DNA from: WLWS01 sp965243105
GTDB taxonomy: Bacteria; Pseudomonadota; Gammaproteobacteria; Eutrophobiales; Eutrophobiaceae
DNA length: 64,000 nucleotides
Assembly: GCA_965243105.1 (NCBI GenBank)
Contig: CBDEUC010000003.1
Location: 2,666,001 to 2,730,000, forward strand
Reading direction: 5' to 3'
Part shown: piece after piece, positions 36,667 to 44,931 of the stretch
Layout of the letters: every line of letters begins with the position of its first letter
How positions within the stretch are numbered: position 1 is the stretch's first letter
The notes under the pieces: generated by a model
Seen by the model: only the letters and a program-made list of their open reading frames with translations
Database searches by the model: none
Told to the model about the DNA's origin: nothing
Position numbers and translations under genes: made by a program

Positions 36667-37566
36667 TCAATCAGAAAAATACTCCAGGGCTGCCCTGGCA
36701 ATGGCTTCACCCCATTCCTGGACAAAATGCCCGCCGTCTTCAATGACCATCAGTTCTGAACAACCCCTGATATTGTTCCTGAGATTTTCCATTGCAGGGA
36801 CACCCAGTACAGGATCAGCTGCGCCCACCGCCATAAAACATTCACCGTCCCAGCTATTACTGAAAAATTCTACGGCCTGTTTTGAAATCTCCACGCCATC
36901 CATAGCAGGCTCGATCATTACCAGTTCGGGGAAACGGCGGACCCCGGCTTTATACTCCTGGCCCGGAAAGGGCGCACCGTAGGCAGCGGCTTCCGCATCG
37001 CTTAAAACAGGCGTGGATCGCTGCATCAGGCTCACAACATCAAGGTCAGGGTTGGTGGCGGCGTAAGCTTTCCACTGCAGAAAGCCCTCGCCGGGGCTTT
37101 TTCCCGTCGCCAGGGTGGTGTTCATCACAACCATGCGCGAAAAAAGCTGCGGGTACTCATGTGGCAGGGTCAGTCCGAGAAGTCCTCCCCAGTCCTGGCA
37201 CACAAGGGTGATATTGTTGAGTTCCAGTGTTTCGATTACCGCTTTCAGGTAATTACGATGGAAATCAAAGGTGTAGAGAGCATCATCCACGGGCTTGTCT
37301 GAACGTCCAAATCCGAAAAAGTCCGGAGCAACCACACGCGCACCGGATTCGACGAACACCGGGATCATTTTTCGATAGAGATAGCTCCACGTTGGTTCGC
37401 CATGCAGGCAAAGGAAGGTGTGCTCGGCATTTGGGTCGCCCTCATCAATGTAATGAGCGCGCAGCCCTTCATAGCCTTGCAGGTTCTCAAGGTATGCTGG
37501 CCTGTAGGGGAAACCGGGAAGATTGCTGAATGCTTCATCCGGTGTCCTTACAAAATCAATATTCAT
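36667..37566 (-). CDS. Haloalkane dehalogenase, DhlA-like (HLD-I)
   Basis: ATG 37566 is chosen, giving 299 residues beginning MNIDFVRTPDEAFSNLPGF; the open frame from 37608 overlaps the upstream gene. The sequence follows DhlA of Xanthobacter closely in pattern: LCLHGEPTWSYLYRKM, APDFFGFGRSDKPV, nucleophile Asp125 in CQDWGG, Asp251 in GAADPVLG, His280 in DGGHFVQE. The halide-binding Trp126 and a cap-domain Trp165, matching DhlA Trp125 and Trp175, are present. It should replace a halogen on an alkyl halide with a hydroxyl group. Its place in an amine-handling operon is unexpected. Confidence 0.9.
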   Translation of the reverse strand: MNIDFVRTPDEAFSNLPGFPYRPAYLENLQGYEGLRAHYIDEGDPNAEHTFLCLHGEPTWSYLYRKMIPVFVESGARVVAPDFFGFGRSDKPVDDALYTFDFHRNYLKAVIETLELNNITLVCQDWGGLLGLTLPHEYPQLFSRMVVMNTTLATGKSPGEGFLQWKAYAATNPDLDVVSLMQRSTPVLSDAEAAAYGAPFPGQEYKAGVRRFPELVMIEPAMDGVEISKQAVEFFSNSWDGECFMAVGAADPVLGVPAMENLRNNIRGCSELMVIEDGGHFVQEWGEAIARAALEYFSD

Positions 37567-37589
37567 AGCGCCCTGTACCTGCGAGGTAA

Positions 37590-38846
37590 CTAGAGTCTTG
37601 AAATACACTTATCAAGAGCAGCGATTAGCTGGTCCGCGTTGTCCCGGTTAAATACCAGCGGTGGTCGCATTTTTATTGCATTGCTGTGACGGCCAAAAGT
37701 AGATACCAGCACGCCTTCGTCTTTCATCATGTTCACCAATTTACGCGCGCTTTCTTTATCCGGTGTTTTCGATGCGCGGTCTTTTACAAGTTCAAGCCCG
37801 AGAAACAGACCACGTCCGCGTGCATCGCCGATGATTTCATGTTTTTCCTTTAGCTTCTCAAGACCAGCCAGGGTATATGCACCTGTCTCGGCGACACTTT
37901 CAAGGATATGCTCCCTGTCGATCACGTCGATGACCGCGTTGCCCGCAGCTGCTGATACCGGGTTTCCACCAAAGGTGTTGAAGTAAGTGGATTTGCCTGC
38001 AAATTTCTCGGCAATTTCGTAAGAGGTGACCACTGCAGCAATCGGATGTCCGCCCCCCATGGGTTTACCCAGTGTAACAATGTCCGGCACGACATCGTCA
38101 TGGGAGAATCCCCACCACTTTCCGGTGCGGCAATAGCCGCCCTGTACTTCATCCATGATCACGAGTCCGCCAGCTTCCCGGGTAATCTCAGCAGCCTGCC
38201 GGAAGTATCCCGGCGGCGAGGCAATCATGCCCTGGCAGTCAAAGATGCTGTCGATCATGATGGCCGCAGGCTGGTGCCCGTGTTTTTTTATGGAATCAAT
38301 GGCATCCCGAACCGAGTCAAGGTAACCACCGAGGAGATCATCTCCTTCAAATGGCTGGCGATACTGGCAGGGTGGTTCAAACACGCCGAGCCAGTCGGGG
38401 CGAACGTTACAGTCTGCAGTGGACAGCGTGTGCACCAGCGTGGAATCACCGTGATAGGTATACTCAGCCACAAGAACACCTTCGTTCCCGGTGGCCGTTC
38501 GCGCCATGCGCGTGGCCAGGTCGTTGGCCTCGGTACCGGTGCAGACAAACAGGCAAACCTCGAGCTTGCCCGGCAACTTCGCAGTGATTTTTTCCGAGAG
38601 CTCGACGATATTTTCATGCAGGTAGCGTGTATGGGTGTTCAAGGTCGCAGCCTGGGTGGATAGCGCCGATACAACATCAGGGTGACAGTGTCCGACCGAC
38701 GGCACATTATTATATACGTCCAGGTATTTTTTCCCTTTCTCGTCCCACAACCAGGTCCCCTCGCCGCGCACCAGGTGAACGGGATCATCATAAAAAAGCT
38801 CGTAGGTCGGTCCAAGGGCCCTGGCCCGGCGCTGTGCTAGGTCGAT
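37590..38846 (-). CDS. Class III PLP enzyme, phospho-lyase-like (PHYKPL/ETNPPL group)
   Basis: The PLP enzyme resembles 5-phosphohydroxylysine and ethanolamine-phosphate phospho-lyases more than ordinary transaminases: NVPSVGHCHPDVV, NTHTRYLHENIVELSEK, TGTEANDLATRMAR, IMDEVQGGYCRTGKWW, and TLGKPMGGGHP with the PLP Lys. The first ordinary start in frame is a GTG at 38771, but family-like sequence (RRARALGPTYELFYDDPVHL) reads upstream to the stop of the kinase gene. An ATC at 38846, preceded by GGGAG at 8 nt, would restore a full N-terminus; start by a non-AUG codon is therefore proposed but unproven. It is paired with the kinase gene directly upstream. Confidence 0.85.
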   Translation of the reverse strand: MDLAQRRARALGPTYELFYDDPVHLVRGEGTWLWDEKGKKYLDVYNNVPSVGHCHPDVVSALSTQAATLNTHTRYLHENIVELSEKITAKLPGKLEVCLFVCTGTEANDLATRMARTATGNEGVLVAEYTYHGDSTLVHTLSTADCNVRPDWLGVFEPPCQYRQPFEGDDLLGGYLDSVRDAIDSIKKHGHQPAAIMIDSIFDCQGMIASPPGYFRQAAEITREAGGLVIMDEVQGGYCRTGKWWGFSHDDVVPDIVTLGKPMGGGHPIAAVVTSYEIAEKFAGKSTYFNTFGGNPVSAAAGNAVIDVIDREHILESVAETGAYTLAGLEKLKEKHEIIGDARGRGLFLGLELVKDRASKTPDKESARKLVNMMKDEGVLVSTFGRHSNAIKMRPPLVFNRDNADQLIAALDKCISRL

Positions 38847-38848
38847 GG

Positions 38849-39910
38849 TTATCTCTCCCGGTTGTAGCCGCAGGCGGCGCGCAATCTGTTCACCTGGCTA
38901 TTGTGGTCAAGATGGATAATCTTCTCAAGCATGTTGAGAGCCTCGCTTCTGTCGTCACCTGCAGTAGCCTGGTAAGGGTCAAGCAGCAGCTTGATGTCAC
39001 TCAGCAGTACCGTGATGATCAGGCGCAGGATTATCGCGTCCCAAAGCAGGGCAACTTCTTCATCGGAAAGTGGGTGAACAGCGTGAAAGCCGATAAGAAG
39101 GTTTTCAACGATGCCGAGATCGTCCAGTGTATTTCGTTGAAAGGTGGTGGCAGTGACTGCCAGTTCATTGATGATGGGGGCGTATACCATGTCACCAAAA
39201 TCAATCAAGCCAACCACGTCCTGTGAAGAAGCATCGGCGCGTAGCAGGTTTCCCGTGTGTCCGTCATTGTGTATCACCTGCGAAGGGCAGGCATTGATGG
39301 CAGGTAAAACCTCTTCGCGTAACCTGTCCAGCAGGGGTGTGGCAAGACTCCTGATATCAGGTGCCGCATCGGCCCACAGGTCACGCGAGACTGCAACGCC
39401 GTTGGACAGGTTCCACGGCATGAAGTGCCTGGCAGCCGGGTGTTCAAAACTTTCAAGAGCATTCACCATTCCCGCCATGAAGGCACCGATTTTCTGCAGG
39501 TGTTCAGCGTCAGGAAATTCACCATCGCCATAGGGAATGCCATCAATATAGCTCACCACGCGCAGGGCATGATTTACTTCTTTGGCATTTGTGATTTGAC
39601 TGAGATTTGCACCGCTTTGCGTAGGAACAATACGTGGCACCGGGATGTGGGGGCTAGTCCTTTCAAGAAAAAGCAGGGCTTCTACCTGGAATTCTGTTAT
39701 TCCAGGTTTCTCATCCGGGCCCGCAATTTTCACAACATACCTGTCACCTTGCGAGCTTGTTAGCCTGAAGTTTTGATCCCGTTCACCCACCAGCGGTTTC
39801 CACTGTCCCTCGAGTCCGTAGTCTGCGGAAACTATTTCTGCGACCTCAAGTTCCTCAAAAGACGGCGGGTTGAAGCGCATGTCCTGCGGTGTGAGTAAAT
39901 CCGTATCCAC
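38849..39910 (-). CDS. APH-fold kinase, hydroxylysine-kinase-like (HYKK group)
   Basis: The 353-residue cytoplasmic protein has the phosphotransferase fold: VLKIAG-like Lys strand (YVVKIAGPDE), catalytic loop HNDGHTGNLL, and metal motif LIDFGDMVYAP followed by INELAV. The pattern is that of hydroxylysine kinase rather than antibiotic kinases. The start is a GTG at 39910 without a good ribosome site; an ATG 30 bp inside is possible. In animals, hydroxylysine kinase and 5-phosphohydroxylysine phospho-lyase act in sequence, and bacterial relatives are often adjacent or fused. The lyase gene follows here directly. It is the first gene of the four-gene operon. Confidence 0.82.
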   Translation of the reverse strand: MDTDLLTPQDMRFNPPSFEELEVAEIVSADYGLEGQWKPLVGERDQNFRLTSSQGDRYVVKIAGPDEKPGITEFQVEALLFLERTSPHIPVPRIVPTQSGANLSQITNAKEVNHALRVVSYIDGIPYGDGEFPDAEHLQKIGAFMAGMVNALESFEHPAARHFMPWNLSNGVAVSRDLWADAAPDIRSLATPLLDRLREEVLPAINACPSQVIHNDGHTGNLLRADASSQDVVGLIDFGDMVYAPIINELAVTATTFQRNTLDDLGIVENLLIGFHAVHPLSDEEVALLWDAIILRLIITVLLSDIKLLLDPYQATAGDDRSEALNMLEKIIHLDHNSQVNRLRAACGYNRER

Positions 39911-39961
39911 GAAGTTAATTCTTTATTAAACCAATGAGAATGACATGATACCCTGATATCA

Positions 39962-41491
39962 ATGAATAGTACGTCACAGAAATTCGTGGTAATTGGTGCC
40001 GGCATCAACGGACTGGTTGCCGCCAACTACCTGCTGCGAGCCGGGCACCAGGTGACCATGCTGGAACGAACAGGGCGAGTCGGTGGCGCCTGTGTAGCGG
40101 AGACAGCTGAAGTCGATGGCATACAGCAGGATTATCCGCTGGGTGCTACGACCCTTGGATTGATGCAGGATTTTGTCTGGCAGGAAACCGGCCTCGCCGA
40201 TCGATTGCAAACGGTGGCCTGCACACATCCGGGACTGGTATATTTTCCAGGCATTGAGGACGCCACGCTGGTTTACGATGACAGCGCCCGCCTGAAGCGC
40301 GAGCTTTTCAACGTCTGGGGTGAGAACGGCGATATCGAGGCCATGCAAAGGGATGAAGAGCGCGTGGTGAGCTTTATGCAGGCCGGTTTTCGTGCGGCTG
40401 AGCCACCGAGCCTGGAACGGGCGAGGGAAGAGCTGGGAGAGGAACTCACCTCGCTCTGGATTACTGGCAGCGCAAAGAACCTGCTGGATCATTATCTCAC
40501 TGCTGAACGTACCAAGGTCATGTCTGCGATGGATGTGAACGAAAGTGGCCCCGTCTCGATTACTGAACCTTACTCGGCATTCGTACTACCCATCATGAGC
40601 TCCGGCTCGGTTTTTGGCGGTTATTATGGGTATGTACGTGGAGGTATGTGGCAGATTACCCGGGAGCTCGGTGAAATCAACCGTGAACTGGGCATGGAAC
40701 TGGTGCTTTCCTGCGAGGTGGACGAGGTGGATACCGGGGCCGGTGTCGTGCGCTACGAAGATGATAACGGGCAGCAAAAAATTGAATTTGAGCACGTGGT
40801 GTTTGCCACCGATCCGCAAGCAGCAGCGCGCCTCAGTGGCGACGATGCGCTGTTAAGTAAAACCGGGCAGCAGCGGGTATTGGGCACATCGGGAAAGCTC
40901 AACCTGATGTTTCGCAGGCCGATCAGGTGGAAGCAGGGCACCGACCAGGCCGGATCAGATTCTGCCTTTCGCTACTTTTTTGCGGTAAATACCCTGGATG
41001 AATTCGATGCAGCCACTGAGGCCGTTTTGAATGGCGAAGACTTTGCCCCGGGCTATTACCAGGTTTATTGCGATGGCGCGGCGCAGCGGGAGATGGGACT
41101 GAATGAACCCTTTGATCGAATCACCGTGTTTTTCAAAAACCTTGCGCTTGGAAAAAGCGGTGAGGAGCTGAAGGAAGTCGAGGAAGAGATAAAGTCATTT
41201 ATACTTGGACATATTGAAAACCCCGATGACTGTGCCTGGAGTCGACTTCTTGCGCCGGCGGACCTGAAGCAGGAGTTTGGTTTCCCCGGCGGTAATATCG
41301 AGCACACCATGCTGGTGGAAGGGCAGACATATTCAGGCCGGCAGTATGCCGGTAACAGTAATCAACGCTTCTACCAGCTGGGTGACATTGAAAATGCATC
41401 TATCTGTGGTTCAGGCACCTATCCCTGTGGGTCAGTTGCGGGCACACCCGGCTACATGTGTGTGGGTGAATTATTGCGTTCACTTAACTGA
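39962..41491 (+). CDS. FAD-dependent oxidoreductase (phytoene desaturase/PYROXD2-like)
   Basis: The 509-residue protein starts with a Rossmann FAD motif, VVIGAGINGLVAANYLLRAGH, then MLERTGRVGGACV, as in phytoene desaturases and PYROXD2. The C-terminal FAD element appears as GSGTYPCGSVAGTPGY. No signal peptide is seen. It is divergent from the kinase-lyase operon across a 51-bp gap, so it may be co-regulated with it. The substrate is unknown; the absence of other carotenoid genes argues against pigment synthesis. Confidence 0.88.
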   Translation: MNSTSQKFVVIGAGINGLVAANYLLRAGHQVTMLERTGRVGGACVAETAEVDGIQQDYPLGATTLGLMQDFVWQETGLADRLQTVACTHPGLVYFPGIEDATLVYDDSARLKRELFNVWGENGDIEAMQRDEERVVSFMQAGFRAAEPPSLERAREELGEELTSLWITGSAKNLLDHYLTAERTKVMSAMDVNESGPVSITEPYSAFVLPIMSSGSVFGGYYGYVRGGMWQITRELGEINRELGMELVLSCEVDEVDTGAGVVRYEDDNGQQKIEFEHVVFATDPQAAARLSGDDALLSKTGQQRVLGTSGKLNLMFRRPIRWKQGTDQAGSDSAFRYFFAVNTLDEFDAATEAVLNGEDFAPGYYQVYCDGAAQREMGLNEPFDRITVFFKNLALGKSGEELKEVEEEIKSFILGHIENPDDCAWSRLLAPADLKQEFGFPGGNIEHTMLVEGQTYSGRQYAGNSNQRFYQLGDIENASICGSGTYPCGSVAGTPGYMCVGELLRSLN

Positions 41492-41556
41492 GTAGAGCAG
41501 GCTGACACCTAACAGTTATCCGAGTACAGGCGAAGCAGGAAATATATTGCGACATC

Positions 41557-43266
41557 ATGCTTTCATGGGTCAGGACATATTCCAAAGATAAGGTATCCGG
41601 TGATATCAGCGCCGGGATAATTGTCGCGACCATGCTGGTGCCCCAGTCCATGGCATACGCAATGCTCGCCGGTATGCCGCCGGTGACAGGCCTGTATGCC
41701 TGTATCGCCCCGGTAATGCTTTATGCTGTTTTCGGTTCATCCAATTACCTGGCCGTGGGTCCGGTTGCTGTGGTTGCCCTGATGGTTGCAGAAATCACCA
41801 GCCAGTTTGTAGCCCAGGGAGTAGGTAGTTACGAGTCTATCGCCGTAACACTCTCAATGCTTTGCGGTTTATCCATGGTGCTGTTTTCACTGTTTCGATT
41901 TGGCGTACTGGCCAACTTCCTGAGTCATTCTGTCATTGCCGGTTTTATCAACGCCGCCTGTGTCCTGATTATCGCCAGCCAGCTCGGTCACATTCTCGGG
42001 CTCGATATTGGGCGGGGTGATTCATTTCTGCACACGCTTCAATTGATCTCGAATAATGTCAGTAATACGAATTACGCGGCCCTGGCCGTCAGCGGCATAA
42101 CATTTGTGATCTTGCTCCTGTTTGGCAAGCCCCTTGCCGGCTGGTTGCAAAACAGGTCGGGAAGCCACGTGCATATATATATTTCAAAAATGGGACCGCT
42201 GCTGGTGGTGGTACTGGGATGCATTGTCACCTGGCTGTTATCGCTGGATGCTGAATACAGGCTCGCGATTGTCGGCGAAGTGCCCACTGGATTGCCGGGT
42301 TTCTTACTGCCCGCTTTTGATACCGGCACCTGGCTGACATTGTTACCTGCGGCCCTGCTTATCGCTTTTGTTTCCTACCTTGAGAGCATTTCCATCGGTC
42401 GTTCGCTGGCCAGCAAGCGACGCGAAAAGGTGAAACCAAACCAGGAATTATTTGCGATTGGTACAGCCAATATCGCTTCCGCTTTGAGCTCGAGCTTCGC
42501 TGTGGGTGGAGGTTTTGCCCGCTCCGGGGTCAATTTCAGTGCAGGTGCCAACACGCCGCTGGCATCACTGATCACATCCGGGCTCATGCTGTTAACGCTG
42601 GTCTTTTTTGCACCGCTGTTTTACCACCTGCCTTCGGCAGTGCTTGCGGTAATCGTTTGCATGGCAGTCATTAACCTGTTTGATATGAAATCAATCGTCG
42701 AGGCCTGGAAGTTTAACCGGGCTGATGCAATCTCAAGTATTGTCACATTTGTTCTTGTCCTCGTGGTTGGCGTTGAGCACGGCATACTGGGTGGCATTTT
42801 ACTTTCCCTGGGCCTGTACCTGTGGCGCACCAGCAAGCCTCACATGGCTGTCGTGGGGCGCGTTGGCGACACACAGCATTTTCGAAACGTCGAGAGACAC
42901 AAGGTACGAACAGAGCCCAATATTATTGCAATTCGCATTGATGAGAGTCTTTATTTCGCCAATGCGCATGCGCTTGAGTCAAAGATACTCAACCTGATCA
43001 CGAAGCAGAAAGACGTTAGCCATGTTGTACTGATATGCAGCGCAATCAATTTTATTGACTTCAGTGCGCTTGATACGCTGGAAGGTATCAGGGAAAAATT
43101 ACACGATGCCGGTGTGCTCCTGCACCTTGCGGAAGTCAAGGGTCCGGTGATGGATAAACTTCGCCAAACTGACTTCTATAGTAACCTCGGCGAAGGGAAA
43201 GTTTTCTTGAGCACGCATGATGCCTTCAAGGAACTGGAAATTGAGTATACGGACTATCACATTTAG
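41557..43266 (+). CDS. SulP family anion permease with STAS domain
   Basis: The 569-residue inner-membrane protein has the SulP signature region near the N-terminus (VSGDISAGIIVATMLVPQSMAYAMLAGMPP), about ten to twelve hydrophobic segments, and a cytoplasmic STAS domain from about residue 440 (NIIAIRIDESLYFANAHAL, then HVVLICSAINFIDFSALDTLE). SulP proteins carry sulfate, bicarbonate or organic anions. In this window sulfatases and a carbonic anhydrase are present but not adjacent, so either sulfate or bicarbonate is plausible. Confidence 0.92.
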   Translation: MLSWVRTYSKDKVSGDISAGIIVATMLVPQSMAYAMLAGMPPVTGLYACIAPVMLYAVFGSSNYLAVGPVAVVALMVAEITSQFVAQGVGSYESIAVTLSMLCGLSMVLFSLFRFGVLANFLSHSVIAGFINAACVLIIASQLGHILGLDIGRGDSFLHTLQLISNNVSNTNYAALAVSGITFVILLLFGKPLAGWLQNRSGSHVHIYISKMGPLLVVVLGCIVTWLLSLDAEYRLAIVGEVPTGLPGFLLPAFDTGTWLTLLPAALLIAFVSYLESISIGRSLASKRREKVKPNQELFAIGTANIASALSSSFAVGGGFARSGVNFSAGANTPLASLITSGLMLLTLVFFAPLFYHLPSAVLAVIVCMAVINLFDMKSIVEAWKFNRADAISSIVTFVLVLVVGVEHGILGGILLSLGLYLWRTSKPHMAVVGRVGDTQHFRNVERHKVRTEPNIIAIRIDESLYFANAHALESKILNLITKQKDVSHVVLICSAINFIDFSALDTLEGIREKLHDAGVLLHLAEVKGPVMDKLRQTDFYSNLGEGKVFLSTHDAFKELEIEYTDYHI

Positions 43267-43314
43267 TTTTATCGAAAAACCTGGTCGTAAGTACGCGCGA
43301 AATAACAGGGGGTA

Positions 43315-43944
43315 ATGATGACTGAAAAAACAAAAGTGGCGAAGGTCTTTGAATCGACTAACCTGGACCAGCAGCAGGAAGCCTATGATAACTGGGCGAG
43401 CCAGTATGAAATCGACCTGTGTGCCATGGGCTATCGAATCCCTGCCATGATTGGCGCCGTGTTTGTTAAGTACGTTCCACCTGGCACATCGCCAATCCTC
43501 GATGCCGGTTGTGGGGGTGGTATCCAGTCCGAGGCACTTGCGATGCTTGGATATGGCCCGATAACCGGAATTGACCTGTCAGAAGGTATGCTCGCTGTCG
43601 CACGCTCAAAAAATATTTACGCTGACCTGCGGCAGGCAACCCTGGGCGAGAGACTGGAATTTCCTGACAACTATTTTGCTGCCGTCATTTCTTCAGGGAC
43701 CATTACACCGAGACACGCACCGCCGCATACCTTTGAAGAATTGATAAGGGTGGCAAAACCGGGTGCTCCTGTCGTATTCAGCATGCGCAATGATCCCATG
43801 CAGGACCCGGAGTACCCTGCGATGCTTGAAAAACTGGAGAACGAAGGGAAGTGGCAGGCGGTATTCAGCACCGATGGCTTTTACTCCATGCCCTATGGCG
43901 AACCTGAAATCTCGAACCAGGTCCATGTTTATAGAGTCCTGTAA
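43315..43944 (+). CDS. Class I SAM-dependent methyltransferase
   Basis: The 209-residue protein has SAM motif I, ILDAGCGGGIQSEAL, followed by ITGIDLSEGML and a motif around AAVISSGTITPRH. The N-terminus (DNWASQYEIDLCAMGYRIP) is like the WBSCR27/METTL27 group. AGGGGG precedes two consecutive ATG codons (43315 and 43318). The methyl acceptor is unknown. It follows the SulP gene by 48 bp and ends at a hairpin shared with a convergent gene. Confidence 0.88.
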   Translation: MMTEKTKVAKVFESTNLDQQQEAYDNWASQYEIDLCAMGYRIPAMIGAVFVKYVPPGTSPILDAGCGGGIQSEALAMLGYGPITGIDLSEGMLAVARSKNIYADLRQATLGERLEFPDNYFAAVISSGTITPRHAPPHTFEELIRVAKPGAPVVFSMRNDPMQDPEYPAMLEKLENEGKWQAVFSTDGFYSMPYGEPEISNQVHVYRVL

Positions 43945-43946
43945 TG

Positions 43947-43965
43947 ACAGGTGCTTTACACCTGT
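43947..43965. terminator. Bidirectional hairpin between convergent genes
   Basis: The arms ACAGGTG and CACCTGT pair perfectly around a 5-nt loop, beginning 3 bp after the methyltransferase stop and covering the stop of the convergent hydrolase. There is no strong T-tract, so it is a weak intrinsic terminator or an end-protecting hairpin. Confidence 0.4.
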
Positions 43966-44825
43966 GCCAGCTGCGGCCTTTTACAGGTACTGGTATGTGC
44001 CTTGACCAGTTCGCTTAGCTTTTCGGGCTGATCTTCCGGCACCAGGTGGCCACAGTTTTCCAAGATATGCAGTGTTGAGCCCGGGACGGCAGCATGAAGC
44101 TTGTGTGCCCAGTCCACAACCTGCCACTGGTCATTTGCACCCCAGATGAATTGAACAGGCAGGTTTTCGAGTTCATGTAATCTGTCCACCACCTTCAGGG
44201 TATGTCCAGGGTCATAATGCATGATCTGGTGTTGAAACAGGCTGGCCTGACCAACCGGACCGGAGATCATGTCGAGGTAGGCATCGTGTGGTCCTGCAGC
44301 CAGGTTCTCGTGATCGAATGCAGCTGAATAAATCCATTCGCTAAAGTGTCGGCGGTGCTCAGCGTCACTGGCGCCGATAAGACTTTCCAGTCCGGCCGCC
44401 ATTTGTTCACGGGTGCGTTTTGAAGGCCAGCTATCAAAACTGACCGTATCAATAATGGTCAGTGTTTTTATTCGCTCGGGATGAAAAATCCCGAGTTGTT
44501 GTGCAATGGCTCCACCAATGTCATGTGCAACAACGTGACAGCTCTCAATGCCCCAATGAGTCATGAGTTCAAGCAGCACTGGTAACTGGCCACTCACTGA
44601 TGTGTCAACGGAAGGGTCCCGTGGTCTTTCCGAGTGGCCAAAGCCCAGCAAGTCATAAATATATACGTTGTGTCCGGCATCAACGAGAGAAGGAAGTACC
44701 TTGCGCCAGATATGGGAGAAAAATGGGGTGCCATGGATGAGCAACAGTGGCTCGCCCTCACCATGAACGCCGTATGCGATCCTGCTGCCACCAATAATCA
44801 CGTTGTCGTTTACCAGTTTCGTCAT
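43956..44825 (-). CDS. Alpha/beta hydrolase with Asp nucleophile (epoxide hydrolase/haloacid dehalogenase-like)
   Basis: ATG 44825 is preferred, with GGAGAGGA upstream, over the open frame from 44906. The protein of about 289 residues shows the oxyanion element LLIHGTPFFSHIW, a nucleophile elbow VVAHDIGGAIAQQ with Asp102 rather than Ser, and a late His in CGHLVPED. An Asp nucleophile is typical of epoxide hydrolases, haloalkane dehalogenases and fluoroacetate dehalogenases. It is divergent from a LysR gene that probably regulates it. It is a second candidate dehalogenase within 7 kb of the DhlA-like gene. Confidence 0.86.
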   Translation of the reverse strand: MTKLVNDNVIIGGSRIAYGVHGEGEPLLLIHGTPFFSHIWRKVLPSLVDAGHNVYIYDLLGFGHSERPRDPSVDTSVSGQLPVLLELMTHWGIESCHVVAHDIGGAIAQQLGIFHPERIKTLTIIDTVSFDSWPSKRTREQMAAGLESLIGASDAEHRRHFSEWIYSAAFDHENLAAGPHDAYLDMISGPVGQASLFQHQIMHYDPGHTLKVVDRLHELENLPVQFIWGANDQWQVVDWAHKLHAAVPGSTLHILENCGHLVPEDQPEKLSELVKAHTSTCKRPQLAQV

Positions 44826-44931
44826 TTTTCCAGTCCTCTCCAGTTTTTTGGCTACTATGCCCGAATTTACTACATGACTAAAACGACAATTAAACATATA
44901 ATTCATGAGAAAATGTCATATAAGGTATTTC
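44826..44931. promoter_or_regulatory. Divergent promoter region of the hydrolase and LysR genes
   Basis: This 106-bp region holds TATAAT at 44897-44902 in the plus direction, with a weak -35 (ATGACT, 44874-44879) 17 bp upstream, and a direct repeat CATATAA at 44895-44901 and 44917-44923, two helical turns apart. It could bind the LysR protein, but no clear T-N11-A palindrome stands out. Confidence 0.35.

Noticed and set aside
38046..38663. Plus-strand ORF of 205 codons
   Set aside because: It mirrors the PLP enzyme gene on the opposite strand; only the minus-strand reading has PLP motifs.
38849..39910. Aminoglycoside-resistance phosphotransferase
   Set aside because: The APH fold is shared with metabolic kinases; the sequence pattern and the adjacent phospho-lyase favour a hydroxylysine-kinase-like role.
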